Positions 59,539-64,000 of a stretch of 64,000 nt of DNA are shown here, one piece after another. Source of the stretch: Actinomadura meyerae (lineage in GTDB: Bacteria > Actinomycetota > Actinomycetes > Streptosporangiales > Streptosporangiaceae); assembly GCF_900188445.1 (NCBI RefSeq), contig NZ_FZOR01000009.1, positions 124,001 through 188,000 of the forward strand. The letters are read 5' to 3'. How positions within the stretch are numbered: position 1 is the first letter of the stretch; the number at the start of each line of letters is the position of its first letter. A program made the position numbers and the translations under genes. The notes below the pieces were generated by a model that saw nothing but the letters and a program-made list of their open reading frames with translations, searched no databases and was not told the origin of the DNA.

Positions 59539-60390
59539 ATGGACGACCTCGCACTCGCGTTGGCCGCCGGATCGGTCGCGGCGTTCAATCCGTGCGGCTT
59601 CGCGATGCTGCCCTCGTTCCTGGCTCTGCTGGTCTCTGGGCCCGGTGGCGCGGTGCGGGCGCTGCGGTTGACGGCGGCCATGACGCTCGGCTTCATCACC
59701 GTCTTCGGGATCTTCGGCCTGGTGATCAGCATCGCGACCGCTCCGATCCAGCGGCACCTGCCGTGGGTCACCGTCGTGACCGGCGGGCTCCTGATCGCGC
59801 TCGGCGCCTGGCTGGCGTCCGGGCGGGAACTGCTCGTGCGGCTTCCGCGCCTGAACGTCGGCCGGCCGACCGGCTCGTTCGTCGCCCTCTACGGATACGG
59901 CGCTTCCTACGCGGTCGCCTCCCTGTCGTGCACCATCGCGCCGTTCCTCGCCGTCACCGGGCTGGTCTCCGGGAGCGGCGATCTGCTGGACGGGCTGGCC
60001 GCGTTCGTCGCGTACGGCGTCGGAATGGGCCTGGTCGTCGGACTGCTGGCCCTCCTCGTCGCCCTCGCCCAGGAAGCCGCCGTCCGGAAGACCCGGGCGG
60101 TCCTTCCCCACGTCTCGCGAGCCAGCGGGGTGTTCCTGCTCCTGGCGGGCGTCTATGTCGGCTACTACGGCTGGTACGAGCTGCGCCTCAACGCGGGGGC
60201 ATCCGCCGACGACCCGATCGTCGGTGCCGTCACCGAGATCCAGGGGCAGGTCACCACATGGCTCGACGCCCTCGGCGTCCGCTGGATCGCCGGAGCCTTC
60301 GCGCTCGCGGTCGTCCTGGCGATGGCGCTCCGCAGCCGCAGACGCAGGAAGCAGCCCGCTTCTCCCGCGGCAACCGACAGGGCGACGTGA
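59539..60390 (+). CDS. ccdA: CcdA/DsbD-family thiol-disulfide transmembrane protein
   Basis: A 283-aa membrane electron carrier with six to seven TM helices. The two redox Cys are in FNPCGFAMLPSF (TM1) and SLSCTIAPFL (TM4), placed as in CcdA. The loop and C-terminal arm (from about 220) extend beyond the ~240-aa norm with an acidic/hydrophobic segment and a final TM. ATG immediately follows the TlpA-like stop codon (zero spacing). It carries electrons from cytoplasmic thioredoxin to the lipoprotein partner. Confidence 0.92.
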   Translation: MDDLALALAAGSVAAFNPCGFAMLPSFLALLVSGPGGAVRALRLTAAMTLGFITVFGIFGLVISIATAPIQRHLPWVTVVTGGLLIALGAWLASGRELLVRLPRLNVGRPTGSFVALYGYGASYAVASLSCTIAPFLAVTGLVSGSGDLLDGLAAFVAYGVGMGLVVGLLALLVALAQEAAVRKTRAVLPHVSRASGVFLLLAGVYVGYYGWYELRLNAGASADDPIVGAVTEIQGQVTTWLDALGVRWIAGAFALAVVLAMALRSRRRRKQPASPAATDRAT

Positions 60391-60633
60391 GCCGCAGGTT
60401 CATTTTCATGTCGTACCGGTCAGCTGAGCGATGTCCTTGTCGGCCACTCCGTGCAGTCGACCGGCCAGGTCCCGCTGATGTAAAGCTCCACGCTCCATTG
60501 CCTGGCCTGCGTCGTTCACCGGCCCGAGTCGCCGCTCACCCCCGTTTCCGTCGGGCGAGCCTGGACAGGTTCCCGAGAGGAGGCGACGACTGCGCACGCG
60601 GTCCATCTGCAAGATCGGGATGAGGAGAGTTCG
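60391..60633. other. 243-bp gap before the universal stress protein gene
   Basis: No open frame or RNA structure I would support. A GATGAGGAGAG ribosome site lies immediately before the ATG at 60634. I see no clear DosR-like palindrome here, in contrast to the next two gaps. Confidence 0.4.
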
Positions 60634-61479
60634 ATGCCCGCACCGATCACCGTCGGCACCGATGGCTCGGACGAGTCGGCGCGCGCACTCGATTGGGCGG
60701 CCTCTGAGGCGGCGTTGCGCGACCGTCCGCTGCACATCGTCCACGTCGTCGAGAGCTGGCCGTACAGGACGGCGCGCTCGGCGCGGGCCGAGACCGCCGA
60801 GCTCCTGACGCGCGCCGGGCGGAGGATCCTGGCGGACGCCCGCGAACGCGTCCGGGAGCGGTGGCCGGATCTTGCGACGACGACCGCGCTGGTGAGCGGG
60901 GAGACCTGGCAGGTTCTGGGTGCCCAGTCGGAGAAGGCGTTCGAGCTGGTGCTGGGGGGCCGGGGCCGGGGCGGCTACGCCGGCTCGCTGCTGGGCTCCA
61001 CGAGCCTGCGCATGGCCGAGCTCTCCACCGTCCCCGTGGTGGTCGTGCGCGGGGACACCGCCGGTGGCGGCGAGATCCTCGCGGGTATCGACCCGGTGCG
61101 GGACGCCGGCGCGATCCTCGACTACGCGTTCGGCTCCGCCGCACTGCACCGCGTCCGGCTCCGCCTCGTCCACGCGTGGCAGTCGCTCGCGCTCTTCCTG
61201 GAGGCGGGTTACTCCGACGTCGAGCACATCGAGGCGGACCTGAGGAGGGATGTCGTCACCGCCTACCGACCACTGCGGGACCGCTACCCGGACGTCGACG
61301 TCGTCGAAGAGATCGTTCTGGAGCATCCGGTGACCGCGCTGGCCAAGGCTTCGCGAGAGGCCCACCTGCTGGTGGTCGGTGCCCGCGACTGGCATTGGAG
61401 CTCGCCGCAACTCGGTTCCGTGCAGCACGGCGTCCTGCACCACGCCCAGTGCCCGGTGGCGGTCGTCCCCGCCCGCTGA
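60634..61479 (+). CDS. universal stress protein with two Usp domains
   Basis: A 281-aa tandem Usp protein like M. tuberculosis Rv2623. Domain 1 (about 4-140) has the ATP motif GGRGRGGYAGSLLGSTS; domain 2 (about 147-280) has VVGARDWHWSSPQLGSVQHGVLHHA, where the first Gly positions are changed, so only one of the two sites may bind ATP well. GGAG is about 7 nt before the ATG. Usp proteins of this type slow growth in hypoxia and dormancy. It opens the right-hand dormancy-type cluster. Confidence 0.92.
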   Translation: MPAPITVGTDGSDESARALDWAASEAALRDRPLHIVHVVESWPYRTARSARAETAELLTRAGRRILADARERVRERWPDLATTTALVSGETWQVLGAQSEKAFELVLGGRGRGGYAGSLLGSTSLRMAELSTVPVVVVRGDTAGGGEILAGIDPVRDAGAILDYAFGSAALHRVRLRLVHAWQSLALFLEAGYSDVEHIEADLRRDVVTAYRPLRDRYPDVDVVEEIVLEHPVTALAKASREAHLLVVGARDWHWSSPQLGSVQHGVLHHAQCPVAVVPAR

Positions 61480-61490
61480 TGTCCAGCCCT

Positions 61491-61510
61491 GCCGGGACCT
61501 TGGTCCTCTG
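61491..61510. promoter_or_regulatory. DosR-like inverted repeat upstream of the CBS-BON gene
   Basis: GCCGGGACCTTGGTCCTCTG resembles the DosR/DevR box TTSGGGACTWWAGTCCCSAA: GGGAC, TT and GTCC match in register with changes at both arm tips. Its centre lies about 76 bp before the ATG of the CBS-BON gene, a typical activator distance. The match is by eye. Confidence 0.45.
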
Positions 61511-61576
61511 GTCCTGCGGGAGGCGTCCGACCAGCCTCGATATCGAGGGGACCTCCTGGAAGGGAGACCGTTCGAG

Positions 61577-62209
61577 ATGAAGAGATCGACAGTGGCGACG
61601 GTCATGACCTCCGATGTCGTGACGGTACCGGCCGACGCCTCCTTCAAAGACGTGATCGGCGTGCTCGCCGATCACCGGATCAGCGGGGTACCCGTCGTGG
61701 ACGGGAATGGCCGCGTCGCCGGCGTGGTGACCGAGGCGGATCTCCTCCGCAGGGCGGGGGAACCGTCCGAGGCCACCACGGCGGGAGAGGCCATGACCTC
61801 GCCCGCGGTCGCCACGACCCCGGACACCTCGATCGCCGAGGCGGCGCGATCCCTGTGCCGGCACGGCTTCAAGCGGCTCCCGGTCGTGGACCGCGACGGC
61901 CGGCCGGTGGGCATCGTCAGCCGCGCCGACGTGCTGCGGGTCTTCCTGCAGACGGACGCGCAGATCCGCAACGAGGTGACCCACGAGATCGTCGTCAAGA
62001 GCCTCTGGCTCGACCCCGCCGAGGTCGAAGTCGGCGTGCGGGACGGCGTGGTCACCCTGCGGGGCCGCGTGCCGCGGGCGAGCCTCGTCCCGATCGCCGA
62101 ACGCCTGACCGCCTCCGTCGACGGCGTCGTCCAGGTGATCAACCAGCTCGACTACGACGAGGACGACCGCGCCCGCCCGCATCGGCACCCCCCGGCTCCG
62201 CGGCCCTGA
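61577..62209 (+). CDS. CBS-domain pair with C-terminal BON domain
   Basis: A 210-aa protein. CBS1 (about 8-58: VMTSDVVTVPADASFKDVI and GVPVVDGNGRVAGVV), CBS2 (about 72-125: AMTSPAVATT and LPVVDRDGRPVGIVSRADVLRVF), then a BON domain (about 138-195, EVEVGVRDGVVTLRGRV). The CBS pair resembles Hrp1 (Rv2626c) of the DosR regulon; BON domains bind phospholipid and the fusion suggests ligand-sensing at the membrane. GGGAG precedes the ATG with loose spacing. A DosR-like site lies upstream. Confidence 0.9.
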   Translation: MKRSTVATVMTSDVVTVPADASFKDVIGVLADHRISGVPVVDGNGRVAGVVTEADLLRRAGEPSEATTAGEAMTSPAVATTPDTSIAEAARSLCRHGFKRLPVVDRDGRPVGIVSRADVLRVFLQTDAQIRNEVTHEIVVKSLWLDPAEVEVGVRDGVVTLRGRVPRASLVPIAERLTASVDGVVQVINQLDYDEDDRARPHRHPPAPRP

Positions 62210-62268
62210 AGACCCGGCGCTCCGGAGGTGCCGACCATGACGCCGAGAAGAGGTAAGGACCGAGGCCG

Positions 62269-63624
62269 ATGTCCGGTGGACTGCTGACGGACCTGTACGA
62301 AGTGACGATGGCGGCGAGCTACCTGCGGCGCGGTATGACAGGGCCGGCGACCTTCAGCCTGTTCGTCCGCGATCTTCCTCCCGGCCGCGGCTTCCTGATC
62401 TCCTGCGGGCTGGCCGACTGCCTGCCGTTCCTGGAGGACTACCGGCTCACCCCGGACGACCTCGACTACCTCGCGACGGAGCAGCGGTTCGACGACACGG
62501 CGCTCCGGGCACTGGAACGGCTGCGGTTCACCGGTGATGTCCGGGCGGTCCCCGAGGGACGCGTGGTGTTCGCGGGCGAGCCGCTGCTGGAGGTCACGGC
62601 ACCGATCGCCGAGGCGCAACTGGTGGAGACCGTCCTGCTGAACCACATCAGCTTCCAGACCACGCTCGCCACCAAGGCCGAACGATGCGTGCGGGCGGCC
62701 GGCGGCGCACAGGTCGTCGACTTCGCCTTCCGCCGTACGCAGGGCATCGACGCCGCGTTCGCGGTCGCCCGCGCCTCCTACATCGCCGGCTTCGCCGGCA
62801 CCAGCAATGTCGAGGCCGCCCGCCGGTACGGCATCCCGGCCACCGGCACCATGGCCCACTCCTACATCGAGGCGTTCCCCGACGAGAACGCCGCCTTCAC
62901 CGCCTTCACCGCCGACTTCCCCGACCGCACCACCCTTCTGGTCGACACCTACGACACCATCGGCGGCGTCGAGGCGGCCATCCGCGCCGCCCGACGGGCC
63001 GGGCAGGCGCATCTCGCCGGGATCCGCCTCGACTCCGGAGACCTCGGCGCCCTGGCCGTCCAGGCCCGGCACCTCCTGGACCAGGAGGGGATGACGTCGA
63101 CCCGCATCGTGGCCAGCGGCGGATTGGACGAATACCGGATCGCCGAGCTCACCGCCGCCGGAGCACCCATCGACGTCTACGGCGTGGGCACGAGGATGGG
63201 GGTGTCCGCGGACGCCCCCTATGTGGACAGCGCCTACAAGCTCGTCGCTTACGGCGACAGGCCCGTGATGAAGCTGTCCGCCAAGAAGGCGACCGCGCCC
63301 GGCGCGAAGCAGGTGTACCGGGGACCGTCCGGCGACCTCGTCACGCTCCTCGACGAGCCCGCCCCCGCGGACATGGAACCGTTGCTCGTCCCCGTCATGG
63401 AGTCCGGACGGCGCATCGCCCCCACCGAACCGCTGCAGGCGGCCCGCGACCGGCGCGCCGCAGACGTCGCCGCCCTTCCCCACCAGGTCACCCGGTTCCA
63501 CTCCCCCGAGACCGTCGACGTCGCCTTGAGCGAGGACCTCCAACGTTGCCGGGACCGCCTCCGCGCGGAGCTCACCGCCCGGACGTCGGACGCGCGACGA
63601 TCTCGGCGCGGCGACGCGTCCTGA
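62269..63624 (+). CDS. pncB: nicotinate phosphoribosyltransferase
   Basis: A 451-aa NAPRTase, converting nicotinate and PRPP to nicotinate mononucleotide in the NAD salvage pathway. FRRTQGIDAAFAVARASY near 155, the catalytic His in HSYIEAF near 203, the PRPP loop region DTYDTIGGVEAA near 226 and LDSGDLGALA near 254 are intact; VYGVGTRMGVSADAP is the family glycine-rich turn. AAGAGGTAAGGA precedes the ATG. M. tuberculosis pncB2 (Rv0573c) is in the DosR regulon, which fits its position between Usp/CBS and an HPF-like gene. Confidence 0.94.
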   Translation: MSGGLLTDLYEVTMAASYLRRGMTGPATFSLFVRDLPPGRGFLISCGLADCLPFLEDYRLTPDDLDYLATEQRFDDTALRALERLRFTGDVRAVPEGRVVFAGEPLLEVTAPIAEAQLVETVLLNHISFQTTLATKAERCVRAAGGAQVVDFAFRRTQGIDAAFAVARASYIAGFAGTSNVEAARRYGIPATGTMAHSYIEAFPDENAAFTAFTADFPDRTTLLVDTYDTIGGVEAAIRAARRAGQAHLAGIRLDSGDLGALAVQARHLLDQEGMTSTRIVASGGLDEYRIAELTAAGAPIDVYGVGTRMGVSADAPYVDSAYKLVAYGDRPVMKLSAKKATAPGAKQVYRGPSGDLVTLLDEPAPADMEPLLVPVMESGRRIAPTEPLQAARDRRAADVAALPHQVTRFHSPETVDVALSEDLQRCRDRLRAELTARTSDARRSRRGDAS

Positions 63625-63679
63625 ACGCTCCGGCCTCACGGACACAGGCGCCGGCACGGGTCGAACGGCCAGCCACGCG

Positions 63680-63693
63680 ATGACGAAGGTCCC
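63680..63693. promoter_or_regulatory. DosR-like half-palindrome upstream of the HPF-like gene
   Basis: ATGACGAAGGTCCC aligns with the DosR core GGGACTWWAGTCCC at GAC, the AA centre and GTCCC (10 of 14 positions). It lies about 70 bp before the TTG start at 63759. Read by eye; weaker on the left arm. Confidence 0.4.
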
Positions 63694-63758
63694 TGGAGCG
63701 GACGTCTGCCCAGGAGAAGGCTGAAGACGCTGGTCCATGCGCAAGAGGGAGGCCGACG

Positions 63759-64000
63759 TTGACCGACACAGTCGCCAACCAGATCGATGTCAGGGTCACT
63801 GCCATCCGGGACGTCCCGCAGACGGACGTGCAGCGCACGCGCGAAGTCGTGACCCGGGTCCTGGCGCACGCTCCGCGCCCGGTCCTGTACGCCAAGGCCA
63901 CGCTCAACGTCCTCCCGGACCCCGCCGTGGCGCGGCCCAACCTGGTCTCCCTCCGGATCGATCTCAACGGGGTCCCCGTGAGCGCGCACGCCTCGGCGGC
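63759..64000 (+). CDS. HPF/RaiA-like ribosome-associated protein, 3' end outside the window
   Basis: TTG at 63759 is preceded by GGAGG 6 nt away and opens a frame that runs to the right edge (80 codons seen). The visible part (TDTVANQIDVRVTAIRDV, then a helix PQTDVQRTREVVTRVLAHAPRPV and strands LYAKATLNVLP and VSLRIDLNGVPVSAHAS) has the beta-alpha-beta-beta order of ribosome hibernation factors and the ARPNLVSLRIDLNG strand I recall from actinobacterial dormancy-associated members. Such proteins stabilise idle ribosomes, as with RafH (Rv0079) of the DosR regulon. Assignment is moderate because the C-terminal half is not seen. Confidence 0.6.
   Translation, partial: MTDTVANQIDVRVTAIRDVPQTDVQRTREVVTRVLAHAPRPVLYAKATLNVLPDPAVARPNLVSLRIDLNGVPVSAHASA

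Noticed and set aside
62210..62268. DosR-like site before pncB (around AGGACCGAGGCC)
   Set aside because: Only one half resembles the motif and the other arm does not pair; too weak to list.
1..64000. tRNA, rRNA, CRISPR arrays, insertion sequences, prophage or biosynthetic megasynthase genes
   Set aside because: No cloverleaf, direct-repeat array, transposase, integrase or PKS/NRPS motif was seen on either strand.

Overview
This is a very GC-rich, gene-dense actinobacterial chromosome segment. It carries a WhiB-family iron-sulfur regulator, a conservon (sensor kinase, Roadblock, DUF742, GTPase), a leaderless cysteine leader peptide before sulfite reductase, an IdeR/DmdR-type iron box, LytR-CpsA-Psr and DUF1707 proteins, and a run of genes in the same order as M. 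tuberculosis Rv2249c-Rv2252. A filamentous actinomycete of the Thermomonosporaceae/Streptosporangiales type (Actinomadura-like) is my best guess; that is inference from gene content, not a database match. I saw no rRNA, tRNA, CRISPR array, insertion sequence, phage gene or origin.

Layout. 1-3.2 kb: the 3' part of a DUF6493 gene and ogt. 3.2-7.5 kb: TetR, SDR, a 2-Cys glutathione peroxidase, two tandem paralogous ~51-residue membrane peptides, a 97-aa conserved protein and an LCP transferase. 7.7-13.9 kb: an ABC exporter, a giant CbxX-type triple-AAA ATPase and a STAS protein. 13.9-19.7 kb: an SGNH hydrolase and the conservon. 20.4-29.6 kb: an aromatic-acid uptake and catabolism operon with two complete SsuA/SsuC-like binding-protein/permease/permease sets around a benzoylformate decarboxylase, one ATPase and one flavin monooxygenase. 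29.5-32.4 kb: a TetR-controlled MFS exporter coupled to an SGNH hydrolase. 32.3-36.7 kb: an exonuclease/DNA polymerase A, a DUF4234 membrane protein and a metallophosphoesterase. 36.8-41.5 kb: lipid kinase, AGPS-like flavoenzyme, TetR and GlpD. 41.6-46.7 kb: an iron-box-controlled sucrase/ferredoxin-like protein, WhiB, a phosphoribosyltransferase, an atypical phosphotriesterase-family protein, a YihY/BrkB protein and a small Cys-rich protein. 46.8-50.4 kb: assimilatory sulfate reduction operon (leader peptide, sirA, zinc ribbon, cysH, sirohydrochlorin chelatase). 50.4-57.9 kb: DUF1707, AidB-like dehydrogenase, a NarL-type two-component pair, a membrane protein and an SDR/TetR divergent pair. 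58-60.4 kb: alpha/beta hydrolase, TlpA-like lipoprotein and CcdA. 60.6-64 kb: a dormancy-type set (universal stress protein, CBS-BON protein, nicotinate phosphoribosyltransferase, start of an HPF/RaiA-like protein) resembling members of the mycobacterial DosR regulon, with two DosR-like half-palindromic sites.

How it is controlled. Operons are tightly packed with ATGA/GTGA stop-start overlaps. A striking number of monocistronic genes have a TAnnnT-like -10 box exactly 6-7 nt before the start codon and no Shine-Dalgarno, so leaderless transcripts look common. Most TetR genes here have clear inverted-repeat operators lying inside their own promoter spacers.
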